Assembly: GCF_020281205.1 (NCBI RefSeq)
Contig: NZ_JACXZC010000024.1
Location: forward strand, 1 to 53,397
Direction of reading: 5' to 3'
DNA: 53,397 nucleotides
Source of the DNA: Empedobacter stercoris
GTDB lineage: Bacteria; Bacteroidota; Bacteroidia; Flavobacteriales; Weeksellaceae
Part shown: piece after piece, positions 42,566 through 51,594 of the stretch
Layout: each line of letters begins with the position of its first letter
Numbering within the stretch: position 1 is the first letter of the stretch
Notes under the pieces: model-generated
The model's database searches: none
What the model was told of the DNA's origin: nothing
The model's input: only the letters and a program-made list of their open reading frames with translations
Translations under genes and position numbers: made by a program

Positions 42566-42968
42566 ATTCTTTATTTTTAATCTTTACATTTACTTTTTGA
42601 TTACGATCAAGTTTATCATTTACTAAAGCTTTAAGTTTTGTAAATGCTTTTCTTGATAACTCTCCTCTCCCTTCACCTGTTAATTTTGTTACAGGAGCAA
42701 TACATCCCTTCAATTCTGTTTTTGCATAATTGGCAGGATGAATTAAGATCAATGAACGATTGGGTACATTTGCAATCAGAAAATGTTGACCAAATTTTGG
42801 TGAGCTTCTCTTTTGGATTGCATAATATCCTTCTGGAATACATGAATTGCGTGGTTCGTTCTCTTTCCATGGTAACTCGATAGTATAACAAATAAACTTA
42901 TCGTTGAGGAATAAGCTACCATTTGTACCATTTGGATAATACGTTCGTTTTACTACAATTGTCGTCAT
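42552..42968 (-). CDS. DUF5675 family protein
   Basis: The 138 residues match the DUF5675 pattern: TIVVKRTYYPNGTNGSLF, then CYTIELPWKENEPRNSCIPEG, then RSSPKFGQHFLIANVPNRS, then ILIHPANYAKTELKGCIAPV. The small single-domain protein has a possible catalytic-looking Ser/Cys/His set (CIPEG, LIHPAN, GCIAP), as in murein-modifying folds, but no activity is established. It overlaps the 251-residue gene by 4 bp and the small membrane protein by 14 bp. Confidence 0.8.
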   Translation of the reverse strand: MTTIVVKRTYYPNGTNGSLFLNDKFICYTIELPWKENEPRNSCIPEGYYAIQKRSSPKFGQHFLIANVPNRSLILIHPANYAKTELKGCIAPVTKLTGEGRGELSRKAFTKLKALVNDKLDRNQKVNVKIKNKEYDNS

Positions 42969-43720
42969 GGTAAATTGATTTCGATTAAATGTGCCGCATT
43001 AAAACTTCCATTTTTCAATGGATACAAAACGGTATTCACCTCTTGATAGAATTCGATTCCAATTGCTAAAGCGATTGTATGCTCTGAATTTGGAGAAAGA
43101 TTGTTTAACAATTCTACATCGTTCACCTCTACTTCATCGTATGGGTAATAGTTTGTATACGATGTTTTTGTAATGTATTCGTTTTTCTCAAAATCAATTT
43201 CTGTAGAAGCTGCTACAAAACGGTAATTGGTTGCTCCTTGTGGTGCTATTATCACATCTAAGGGTTTGTATGCTTCTAATGTAAATTTTGTTTCACCAGA
43301 AATACGCTCTATTTCTACTTGTACCGGAATTAAGACTGTTTTTAACCATGATGCCCCTGCATTAAAATCAAATCCTTTCATCAATAATTGATTTCCTTTG
43401 TGTACATTTCTTTGTCCACGAGCATTCGTAGTATCTTCTTTTAGGATACCATGCATTACTTTTGTGAGACGACTGGATAATCTGCTGTCTTTTGCATTTT
43501 TTATGATCGCATTGAATGCGTTTCGTAATGTTTTTCCAGCAGTACCTGCATTCTTAAATTCTTGCATATTTTCTCTGGTACGCTGAAAACGCGGATCACT
43601 CATTATGGTATTACGGTCTATAGAACTTTTTTCTCTCACCATATAACCATCTTTTGATTTGTAGAAGTTTAAATCTCCGATTGAACCTCTAAGTTTTAAA
43701 AAGCCTTTTTGCTTTGCCAT
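42965..43720 (-). CDS. conserved hypothetical, first gene of the DUF5675 cassette
   Basis: A 251-residue protein that starts MAKQKGFLKLRGSIGDLNFY. The N-terminal part is basic and has FQRTRENMQEFKNAGTAGKTLRNAFN; the C-terminal half is beta-rich and looks like a secreted or structural module. A longer frame reaches back to 43807, but MAKQKGF at 43720 is the natural start. No function is known; the phage-like size and coupling with tiny membrane proteins suggest a domesticated phage or lysis cassette. It overlaps the DUF5675 gene by 4 bp. Confidence 0.6.
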   Translation of the reverse strand: MAKQKGFLKLRGSIGDLNFYKSKDGYMVREKSSIDRNTIMSDPRFQRTRENMQEFKNAGTAGKTLRNAFNAIIKNAKDSRLSSRLTKVMHGILKEDTTNARGQRNVHKGNQLLMKGFDFNAGASWLKTVLIPVQVEIERISGETKFTLEAYKPLDVIIAPQGATNYRFVAASTEIDFEKNEYITKTSYTNYYPYDEVEVNDVELLNNLSPNSEHTIALAIGIEFYQEVNTVLYPLKNGSFNAAHLIEINLP

Positions 43721-43852
43721 TTTTTTAAATTTTAAATTAAACATTGATCTCCATTGCGCAATGGTTTTGTAAAGTTGCAACAGCAATATGTTTAAAGCAA
43801 TAGCCAAGTCTTTTTTAGCACCTGTATGTCAATAAATTACATTAATAAGCCA

Positions 43853-45535
43853 TTATATACTCTCGTTATTTTTTTGTTTTTGAATTTTTATAAAATCTAA
43901 AGGTCGTAAACCTGTTTCACTGTAAAATACATTTGAAAATTGTCTTGGATTCATATAACCTACTATTTCTCCTAATGCCCCTACACTATAATTAAGGTAT
44001 TGTGGCTGTTCTTGCAATAAATCAGTAATAAATTTTATTCTCAACCGATTGATGTACGATGAAAAATTAATTCCTTTGTACTGATTGACATATTTTGATA
44101 AATAAGTGGTATTCGTTGAAAAAGATTTTGCTAAACTTACCACTGTTATATTAGGGTTTAAAAATTCTTTATTTTGTTCAAATTCTTCAAATTTTAACAA
44201 TAAACTTTCAAATGCCTCTTTGTTCAATTCATCTTCATTTTTAATCGATGGTTTCCGTTCTTTGTAACTTGATTGAGCAGATTCTTCAATAAACAGATTG
44301 TATTTTTCGATTAAATATTTATTTTTATTTCTCGTTTTTACAATTCCTACGATCAATACTATAATTCCAGTAAAAGACGTAGCTAATACGTAATATAATT
44401 TTTGAGACTTATTCAATATTTTTTCCTTTAATTTAAGTAATTGCACTGTGTCGTATTCTTTGTACACCACTTGTATCATTTCTGCATCTAACTTATAATT
44501 TAACTCATCCATTTTTAGTAATTGATTGACTATATATAGCTGCCTACTCGTATCAGAAGCTGCTAATGCCTCATCTAAAATGTTTTCGTATATCGGTCTG
44601 TATTTAATATCTAAGAAGTTGAATTCATTGAAAATACTATCTATTTTGTTAAAATATAATATTTTATGTTGTTGATTATTCAATTTATCAAATCCCTTTG
44701 CTTTGTAGTAATAGATTTTGGTTAGTGTATTAAAATCATTCGTTTTTATTAAAATATCTTCTTTAGTCGATAATATATGAATAGCAGTCTCAAATTGATC
44801 ATTTAAAAACTCATCAATTGCTTTATTTATCGTAAAGTATCTGTAGAAAAATTCGTTATTTTCAAGTTTGCTCTTATTTAATCCAAGTTGATTGAATTCT
44901 TTCGCTTTTGCTTTGTTACCAACTTCTTGATGGAGACATGCTAATTGATATATTGTATTTAATAAATAGGCTTGGTAATCTTTGTTCTCTGGTTTTGTTT
45001 TAAAAAAGGTTTTACATTTAAGTAACAATTCTTCTGCTTGGTTATATTGATGTAATTTTATTTTTATCATAGCCATGTTAAATGTTACTTTATGTAATAA
45101 ATATTGGTCTTTTGAATATTTTAACTCCTGATCAGCATTTAAGTAATTTTGCAACGCGTCTCTATAATATTTTGCTTTGTAATAGGCTAAGCCTTTCGAT
45201 AATAAAGCTGATGCAACTAATTCTTTGTTTTTTAATTTTCGTGCAGTAATTATTGCACTATCTGCATATTCTAATTGCGTGTTTAAATGACTCGAAAAAA
45301 AGATTCCTTCTTTATAAGCATAAAATAAATTTAGCTTATCCTTTTCTTTTTTAGCATTTCTTATATAAGCTTGCACATAGAACATCGCATTTGGATGATG
45401 CTTTTCATCTATTAATGCATCCAATCTTTCGATTAAATAGGCATTATCTTTTGAGGCTAAGGAATCAACTTGATTAGCCATTATTATAAGCGGAAGTAGT
45501 AAGAGTATGCATGTGCAAATTACAACTCTTTTCAT
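43853..45535 (-). CDS. membrane-anchored TPR regulator with AraC-type HTH
   Basis: A 560-residue one-component regulator. It has a signal-like N-terminal helix (MKRVVICTCILLLLPLIIM), about 350 residues of TPR-like repeats (SALLSKGLAYYKAKYYRDAL; NMAMIKIKLHQYNQAEELL), one membrane helix (LYYVLATSFTGIIVLIVGIV, about 378-397) and a C-terminal AraC-type DNA-binding domain (SLAKSFSTNTTYLSKYVN ... VGYMNPRQFSNVFYSETGLRPLDF). The TPR part would sense something outside the cytoplasm and the HTH acts on nearby DNA. It lies beside an unusual repeat region that may contain its targets. Confidence 0.85.
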   Translation of the reverse strand: MKRVVICTCILLLLPLIIMANQVDSLASKDNAYLIERLDALIDEKHHPNAMFYVQAYIRNAKKEKDKLNLFYAYKEGIFFSSHLNTQLEYADSAIITARKLKNKELVASALLSKGLAYYKAKYYRDALQNYLNADQELKYSKDQYLLHKVTFNMAMIKIKLHQYNQAEELLLKCKTFFKTKPENKDYQAYLLNTIYQLACLHQEVGNKAKAKEFNQLGLNKSKLENNEFFYRYFTINKAIDEFLNDQFETAIHILSTKEDILIKTNDFNTLTKIYYYKAKGFDKLNNQQHKILYFNKIDSIFNEFNFLDIKYRPIYENILDEALAASDTSRQLYIVNQLLKMDELNYKLDAEMIQVVYKEYDTVQLLKLKEKILNKSQKLYYVLATSFTGIIVLIVGIVKTRNKNKYLIEKYNLFIEESAQSSYKERKPSIKNEDELNKEAFESLLLKFEEFEQNKEFLNPNITVVSLAKSFSTNTTYLSKYVNQYKGINFSSYINRLRIKFITDLLQEQPQYLNYSVGALGEIVGYMNPRQFSNVFYSETGLRPLDFIKIQKQKNNESI

Positions 45536-45753
45536 GGTATAGATTTATTGATTACTACTAAAATACTTTATTATAAATATTAAATCGTTTATTAAGTACT
45601 TAATCGTTTAAAAGTGTATAATTTATAAATTATACATTCTTTTTATAAAATATACCTGTTGTAATCTTTATTGTTCTATGAATTTCTTTAGTTTTGAGTG
45701 TCTTTGAGTATATAAGTCTAATCGATTACTTCAAAGAAACTTAAATGATGAAT

Positions 45754-45782
45754 AAAAAAGAGAAGTTTTACTTCTCTTTTTT
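45754..45782. terminator. strong hairpin terminator beside the repeat region
   Basis: Perfect 13-bp arms AAAAAAGAGAAGT / ACTTCTCTTTTTT with a TTT loop and T-tract. No gene ends close by on the plus strand, so it may protect the region from read-through. Confidence 0.65.
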
Positions 45783-45798
45783 TATTACCTCAACTTTA

Positions 45799-45875
45799 TT
45801 GCCACTCTACTGCCACTATGTTGCCTTCATGTTGCCTTCATCTTGCCTTCATCTTGCCTTCATCTTGCCTTGATG
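45799..45875. repeat. 11-bp tandem repeat, seven units
   Basis: Units start at 45799, 45810, 45821, 45832, 45843, 45854 and 45865. The central three are TTGCCTTCATC; the outer ones drift (TTGCCACTCTA, CTGCCACTATG, TTGCCTTGATG). The 11-bp period places each unit on the same face of the helix. Confidence 0.8.
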
Positions 45876-45884
45876 TTGGGAGTA

Positions 45885-45940
45885 TGTGGTAATGTGGTAA
45901 TGTGGTAATGTGGTAATGTGGTAATGTGGTAATGTGGTAA
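45885..45940. repeat. 8-bp tandem repeat, seven perfect TGTGGTAA units
   Basis: TGTGGTAA is repeated exactly seven times in a row. Perfect copies suggest recent slippage or an active array. It is separated from the 11-bp array by only 9 bp. Confidence 0.9.
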
Positions 45941-46092
45941 GCAAAATTAAAATTTTGAAGTAAGGTTTGTTTGTTTTTTCTTATTAATTTCTTCGTTCTC
46001 TTTCGTGATGGATTTTGTGATTCTGGGGTTGTCGAAGAATCTCTTCTTTTTTCATTTTTTATTCATGAACTATATTATTTTATGAATATTGA

Positions 46093-46247
46093 ATTCATAT
46101 GCCCTTCGGGGAAGTTTTGACACAAAAACATTTGAAATTAAAAGGAGGAGCCACGGTGTGGCTCAGGTAATACTTATTTCTTACTTTCATTTTTTTATTC
46201 ATTACTTATCTATTTTTATTGTCGGTATTCATATGCCCTTCGGGGAA
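46093..46247. repeat. pair of UUCG-loop hairpin repeats flanking a 7-bp stem-loop
   Basis: ATTCATATGCCCTTCGGGGAA occurs at about 46093-46113 and again at about 46227-46247. CCC-TTCG-GGG would fold as a stable UUCG tetraloop. Between them, GAGCCAC-GGT-GTGGCTC (46148-46164) is a perfect 7-bp hairpin. No protein-like frame spans them. Confidence 0.6.
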
Positions 46248-46397
46248 ACTCATCTAAAAAAACGAAACAAAAAAAGATGCCGACAGTAGATTCTCAATGA
46301 TTCAACTTGCTAAATTATTTCCATAAAGTTGGCAACTCGCTTCGCTCAAACACTCCAACTTTTTTATTTCAATAATTTCGAGTTGAATTACATTTTA

Positions 46398-46817
46398 ATT
46401 CTAAATCGTCGGGGTTTTATAAGCCTTTTTCAATATTCAAATTCACTTTTAACAACGGGCACTGAGGCGCTCGAAGTGCAGAATCTTTCTATTTCTTTTT
46501 CTTCTAACTTTTACCTTAATGCAAAGTCTGTGCTAATAGAGTATGTGATTACAAAACATCAAGTCTTTGATTTTCGACGGTCAAAATTAGTTCAGCCATT
46601 GAATGTTTTAGATCATTTGCTACGCAAACAGTAAAACATTTTAATCATGCCTCTCAACTTTTTGACACTCGCCTCCAAAACTTATGACATTTTCTATATC
46701 CCTTTTATTAATTCAAATTCGTTGTCATTTCGATTCTAAATCGTCGGAGTTTTTATAATTCGTTATCATCGTCTAAGTCTTCGATACAACGTTTTGCAAA
46801 CGTCACTCAGACTGACG
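46398..46817. repeat. degenerate intergenic repeats (REP-like palindromes)
   Basis: The 15-mer ATTCTAAATCGTCGG appears at 46398-46412 and 46733-46747 in similar settings. GCACTGAGGCGCTCGAAGTGC (46459-46479) and CGTCA-CTCAGAC-TGACG (46801-46817) are hairpins of a kind common between genes in flavobacteria. The stretch 45941-46985 has no convincing gene. Confidence 0.45.
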
Positions 46818-46985
46818 ATATTAGAAACTGAAATGAATTCAGGTTGACATTTTTTCGGTTTTCTTAAAAACTTGAAGTGTATGAATTTATAAATTAGACA
46901 TGCATTTTATGTTTTTGACGCATTGACATACCTCCTATTTATTACGCTAAACCTAATTTCGATACAAACTTTAAAATAATAAACT

Positions 46986-47195
46986 ATGAAATCTATTTAT
47001 TTAATCGTACTTGGGTGTTTTGTATTCAATAGCTGTATAGAAGATGAAAATATTCTTATTGAAACCCCGATTCGTTCAGAACGTATTACTATTACTTCTT
47101 CTAAAGATAGTATTAAGGATAGCATTCCTTTTAAAAACGACCCACCTCGTGATAAAGATCCCTATACGAGAACTATTGATGAAGATGAAAACTGA
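46986..47195 (+). CDS. small lipoprotein
   Basis: A 69-residue product with a lipoprotein signal (MKSIYLIVLGCFVFNSC, lipidated Cys17) and a short acidic, Pro-rich tail (DPPRDKDPYTRTIDEDEN). No domain. It is the first gene of a rightward group with the MauE-like protein and the DUF6520 peptide. It is separated from the MauE gene by 61 bp holding three TTAGATG repeats (47198-47218). Confidence 0.6.
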   Translation: MKSIYLIVLGCFVFNSCIEDENILIETPIRSERITITSSKDSIKDSIPFKNDPPRDKDPYTRTIDEDEN

Positions 47196-47256
47196 TATTA
47201 GATGTTAGATGTTAGATGTTAAAAAGCTATTTTTTATGAATTAAAACTTCTAAAAG

Positions 47257-48714
47257 ATGAGAAAAATTGCACCGTTTATACAAACATTCATCTGCTACCT
47301 ATTTATTATTTTGTTTATTTACGCAGCAGTCAGTAAGCTTATCGATTTTGAAACCTTTCAAACACAGTTGGGACAATCGCCCTTATTAGCCAGTTATGCG
47401 ATTCCTATTTCGTATGGAGTTATAACAATAGAACTGGTAACAGCGGTTCTTTTGATGTTTGATCGATTCCGAACAATTGCTTTACTAATTTCACTTTTAT
47501 TGATGGTTATGTTCACTACTTATATTGTCATTATTCTACATTTCACAGCATTTACACCATGTTCTTGCGGTGGAGTTTTAGAAAAAATGGGGTGGACAGA
47601 ACATTTGATTTTTAATCTCGTATTTGTTGGATTAGCTCTAATTGCCATTAGGATAACAAAATCCTCTCAAACATGTAAAGGCTATATAATTGAACAAACT
47701 ACTCTTACAATAATAGGAATTGTTAGTGTAACCATTATATACGGTTTATCTGAAAAAAAATCTCAATATAATAATGCTTTTACACGTAAATACATTCCGC
47801 ATTTTGCAGAAAAACTAACTACACTCAATCTAGAGTCCACAGGATATTATTTAACAGGTATTGATAGTTGCTATGCTTATTTAGCTCATCCTAATGCACC
47901 TTTATTTCTTAGAACTTATGATTATAATACACAAAATGTGACTAATAATCGGATCAAAATAAAAAATGAGCTACTCCCTTATAAACGAATAATAACATAC
48001 GTTAACTCCCCTTATTTCTACTTAGGAGATGGTACAGTAGGAATTATAGAAAAAGGAATATTAAATGATTACACGACTTCTCCTGAAACTATTGATAATG
48101 CTTATTATAATCAATATGTTCCTGGAAAAGATGATCATTTTGGTCTTTCTGTAACAAGTCAAAAAACTAAACAAACAGCACTCGCTTTATTGTATAAAAC
48201 AGTTGATGGATTTCAACTAAAAATAAACGATACAACTCTAAAAAGCCAACAAAATGGAGCATTTGATTTGGATGGATTACTCATTTGGAATGAACAATAT
48301 CAGATCTTTATATATGTCTATTATTATAAAAATGAAATTATCATCCTTGATTCTATGATGAATGAAAAAAATGTTATGAAAAGCATCGATCCTTTAAATG
48401 AACCAGAACTTGATGTTGCTTTTTATAAAAAAGACCAAAACTATCGATTAGGTCCTAAAACAATTCGAGTGAATGAAACGATAGCTACCTATGGTGATTA
48501 TCTCTACATCCACAGCAAACGGCTGGGAAATTTTGAAGAAGAACACCAAAGTGCAAGCATCATAGATGTATATGATCTTGTAAACAACCATTATCTCCAC
48601 AGTTTTTACCTCTATCATAAACCTAAACAACAACTTAGGGATTTTAAAATATACCAAAACTCTGTTTTTGCTGTAATTGATAATGAAATTTATCGCTATC
48701 AATTGAAAAAATAA
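47257..48714 (+). CDS. MauE/DoxX-like redox membrane protein with large extracytoplasmic domain
   Basis: A 485-residue protein. The first 170 residues are a MauE/DoxX-like bundle of four or five membrane helices, with the redox pair Cys102-Ser-Cys104 in HFTAFTPCSCGGVLEKMGW, the usual site in this family. After a helix at about 145-165, some 310 residues without further membrane segments (LTTLNLESTGYYLTGIDSCY ... LRDFKIYQNSVFAVIDNEIYRYQLKK) show beta-propeller-like strand repeats and should be outside the cytoplasm. MauE proteins assist disulfide formation in methylamine dehydrogenase, so a thiol-oxidation role in maturing the next gene product is plausible. Confidence 0.8.
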   Translation: MRKIAPFIQTFICYLFIILFIYAAVSKLIDFETFQTQLGQSPLLASYAIPISYGVITIELVTAVLLMFDRFRTIALLISLLLMVMFTTYIVIILHFTAFTPCSCGGVLEKMGWTEHLIFNLVFVGLALIAIRITKSSQTCKGYIIEQTTLTIIGIVSVTIIYGLSEKKSQYNNAFTRKYIPHFAEKLTTLNLESTGYYLTGIDSCYAYLAHPNAPLFLRTYDYNTQNVTNNRIKIKNELLPYKRIITYVNSPYFYLGDGTVGIIEKGILNDYTTSPETIDNAYYNQYVPGKDDHFGLSVTSQKTKQTALALLYKTVDGFQLKINDTTLKSQQNGAFDLDGLLIWNEQYQIFIYVYYYKNEIIILDSMMNEKNVMKSIDPLNEPELDVAFYKKDQNYRLGPKTIRVNETIATYGDYLYIHSKRLGNFEEEHQSASIIDVYDLVNNHYLHSFYLYHKPKQQLRDFKIYQNSVFAVIDNEIYRYQLKK

Positions 48715-48786
48715 ATCGTTGCGCAGCTCAGGGGAAGACTGAAAACCTGTACAATAGAGTAAGTCACCACATTAAAATTATACAAA

Positions 48787-49053
48787 ATGAAAACAAATTT
48801 TCTAAAAAAAGCTCTACCTATTGGGGTAGGAATGATGGCTGTTGCTTTTGCATTTGCCACTGAAGGTAAATCTTCTAACAAATCTACAGAGTATGCAACT
48901 GCATATATTTACAATGATTTAGAAGAATGTGAACAGGTAGATGCCACTTGTAATAACATAGGAACTGTAAGTTGTACAATTGGTTCTAAAGAAGTATTTG
49001 AATTTAAAAATGGTACTCAATGTAGTCAAAACTTGATGCATTGGCAACCATAA
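48787..49053 (+). CDS. DUF6520 family secreted four-cysteine peptide
   Basis: An 88-residue precursor with an N-terminal signal (MKTNFLKKALPIGVGMMAVA, cleavage near FAFATEG) and a short mature part with four cysteines (48, 55, 63, 79), enough for two disulfides. The family is known only as DUF6520 in Bacteroidota and commonly neighbours MauE-like genes. It lies 72 bp after the MauE gene and ends at a shared convergent terminator. It may be a secreted signalling, toxin or substrate peptide; the sequence does not say which. Confidence 0.8.
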   Translation: MKTNFLKKALPIGVGMMAVAFAFATEGKSSNKSTEYATAYIYNDLEECEQVDATCNNIGTVSCTIGSKEVFEFKNGTQCSQNLMHWQP

Positions 49054-49060
49054 TTTAAAG

Positions 49061-49084
49061 GAAAGGAGCGTAATAGCTCCTTTC
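49061..49084. terminator. bidirectional terminator between DUF6520 and S9 genes
   Basis: Perfect 9-bp arms GAAAGGAGC / GCTCCTTTC with a 6-nt loop sit between two convergent stop codons (49053 and 49087). Confidence 0.75.
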
Positions 49085-49086
49085 TC

Positions 49087-51594
49087 TTATTTTAAATATG
49101 TATTAAACCAATTTAAGATTGAATTATATAACATTTCTTGATTCTCTTTACGAGTTAAATAATGACCATCGTTATTAAATAAAATCAATTTACCTTCTTT
49201 ATTTAATTTTTTCATTGCCATATACATATATATGCTTTGATACCAATTTATATTATAATCAGATTTACCAGCCCACAACAATAAAGGTGTTTTCATGTTT
49301 TCCACCTGATAGAAAGGTGAGTTTCTTATGTAGTTATTTTTATCCGTATAATAACTATCTTTCATTCGAAACTGCTGACTTTCTAACCTCCATGCTTGCT
49401 CTCTAAACCAACCTTCCCATTGTACATCATGCGACCAAGAAACCAAATCCATCACGCCAGAACCCGCTACAATTGCCTTAAACAAATTGGAATGTGTTGC
49501 TATAAATGCCGCTTCATAACCACCAAACGAATGCCCTATTAGTCCTAATCTATTCTTATCAATATAAGATCGACTTACTAGTTCTTCTACACTATTTTCT
49601 ATATTCACGACAATTGACTCACCTAAATTTCCTATTTGATAATCTAAATTGGGTAAAAAAACAAAATACCCATCCAATATATAATTAAGAATGTTAAAAC
49701 CGTCTTCTGTATGTTTTGTTGGACTTGCAAACTGATTTACTTTATACGTCATATTCTCGTATATATAGTAAATAACAGGATATTGTTTGGTAGGATTAAA
49801 ATTAGTTGGGTAAAGTAAAATCCCTTTCGATTTGTTTCCTTTTATGTTCTTGTATTCTATACTTTCACTTTTACCTAAATCTAACTTTGCCAAATCGGGA
49901 TTACTTTGATATACTATCTTTCTTTTTTTCGTAGCCAAATCTACACGCTCTATAACAGGAGATAAGTTATATCTAAACTTCTTAAAAAAACAAGTTTGTT
50001 TGTTAATGCATACGGCATTTTCAATCGTATTGGATTCTAAGACAATTGGTATAATTTTACCTTTTTCAAAAAAAGCAAAACCATTTTGCTCATCTTTAGT
50101 CGATAGATCTAACATCAACTTTTGATTGATATCAATGTGAGAGGTATTTTTTCGTTCTTTTTTATTAAATCTATAACTTATATCCCCATTACTTGCTGTT
50201 AATCTTTTAGCAGTACCATTTTTTATATTGTACATCCAAATATCAAACTCATCATACACAAATACTTCATTTTCATTTATAGACCACCCTTCTACTCCAT
50301 ATGGTGTTGGATGTTTATAATACATATCGTTTATTTTATATAAAGAATAATTTGATGGTATGGTAATTTTAATGTGCTTATCATTTTCTGTATCATACCC
50401 CCACCAGTTTTTATCTTTAAAATACATGATATATTTTCCACTCGGTGAAAATGAAAGATAGTCGTAAGAAAAATAATGTGCAGGAACAATTAATTTCTCT
50501 TCTCCTTTTTCATAATTTTTTAGGTATAAATCGGCAACTGTATATTGTTCTGTAGAAGGTTCATTTTCTAAAAAGTCATACGCTAATGCATAATTAAAAT
50601 TAGGTTTAATGATAACAGCATTCAATTTATTTGAAGAAATGATAGAAAATTCATTCGTTTTTGTATCCCATCTTATGCTCTGTTTATTCATAACATATTT
50701 TTCTGCAACAGCTTTTCTAGGTGCGATTAAAGCATCTTGGGTATCCCAAATACTGTAATTATCATTTTTACTCTTTACGATATCTACATTAAAAAAGACT
50801 ATTCCGTTACGATCACTGGTAGTATCAAAACCATTTATTTTACGAACTTCCTCATCAGAAAATAATGTTTTACAAGCCAAAGATTTTACCTCCTTATTTT
50901 GGGTATTAATCGTGTAAAGTATCCCTCCATCAACCGTGTCTTCTAGTAGAAGTATACTTTTTTGATCGCTTTGCCATCCTAATATCTTTACTTCATTTTT
51001 AGAGCATATAAAAAGAGACTGCTGATTTTCTGAACCCGATTCCCATTTTTTTAATGTTTTAGTATTAGAATCCGTATTTGATGTTAGAAAAACTAACTCA
51101 TCTTTGGCGGGATGCCACTGGTAGTTTTCTACATCGTGTATCGTATATGACTTGTTACTCTTCAAATTAAGTAACTGTAAATCTTTTTTCTCTTTTTCGC
51201 CCTTTCTTAGGTATGAAATTATCGTTTGACCATGATTTGTAAAATATCTTTTATGTAGTACCTCAACTTGCAAGATTGTTTTTAGTGTTTTTAAATCAAT
51301 TAGATGCAAATTTGATTTATCATCAACAAAAGATAGAATATCATTATTTTTCAAAAAGTTCAAAAGAATGATTGACCCCAATTCTTTTCTAACACCTGAT
51401 TCTGTCTGTATAAGTATAACATTATTTTTATCTTGCATATCATTTACAACAACCCACTTTCCATCGCTACTTACGTCTGTAAATAAAGTATGTTTTGTCC
51501 AATTCGAAGTTTTTTGATTCTCTTGCGCGTTTGCAAAGCATCCCAAACAGACAAGCAGCATAACTAGTATTGAATTGACATATTTAATAGCCAT
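49087..51594 (-). CDS. S9 family prolyl oligopeptidase-like serine peptidase
   Basis: An 835-residue exported peptidase. The signal peptide ends near ANAQEN (about residue 24), a beta-propeller domain fills about 30-560, and the alpha/beta hydrolase catalytic domain follows. The triad is Ser689 (GHSFGGYEA), Asp779 (LLLWAGKSDYNIN) and His811 (FNNDGHYLTRK). It probably cleaves short peptides in the periplasm. Its start overlaps the end of the SusD gene by 11 bp, so it belongs to the SusC-SusD operon, a layout typical of peptide-uptake loci of the RagAB kind. Confidence 0.92.
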   Translation of the reverse strand: MAIKYVNSILVMLLVCLGCFANAQENQKTSNWTKHTLFTDVSSDGKWVVVNDMQDKNNVILIQTESGVRKELGSIILLNFLKNNDILSFVDDKSNLHLIDLKTLKTILQVEVLHKRYFTNHGQTIISYLRKGEKEKKDLQLLNLKSNKSYTIHDVENYQWHPAKDELVFLTSNTDSNTKTLKKWESGSENQQSLFICSKNEVKILGWQSDQKSILLLEDTVDGGILYTINTQNKEVKSLACKTLFSDEEVRKINGFDTTSDRNGIVFFNVDIVKSKNDNYSIWDTQDALIAPRKAVAEKYVMNKQSIRWDTKTNEFSIISSNKLNAVIIKPNFNYALAYDFLENEPSTEQYTVADLYLKNYEKGEEKLIVPAHYFSYDYLSFSPSGKYIMYFKDKNWWGYDTENDKHIKITIPSNYSLYKINDMYYKHPTPYGVEGWSINENEVFVYDEFDIWMYNIKNGTAKRLTASNGDISYRFNKKERKNTSHIDINQKLMLDLSTKDEQNGFAFFEKGKIIPIVLESNTIENAVCINKQTCFFKKFRYNLSPVIERVDLATKKRKIVYQSNPDLAKLDLGKSESIEYKNIKGNKSKGILLYPTNFNPTKQYPVIYYIYENMTYKVNQFASPTKHTEDGFNILNYILDGYFVFLPNLDYQIGNLGESIVVNIENSVEELVSRSYIDKNRLGLIGHSFGGYEAAFIATHSNLFKAIVAGSGVMDLVSWSHDVQWEGWFREQAWRLESQQFRMKDSYYTDKNNYIRNSPFYQVENMKTPLLLWAGKSDYNINWYQSIYMYMAMKKLNKEGKLILFNNDGHYLTRKENQEMLYNSILNWFNTYLK

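Noticed and set aside
45799-45940. CRISPR-like array
   Set aside because: Units are 8 and 11 bp without spacers and there are no cas genes; these are simple tandem repeats.
46089-46634. Two short rightward reading frames
   Set aside because: They have poor, repeat-derived composition, cross hairpin repeats and lack any recognisable start context or domain.
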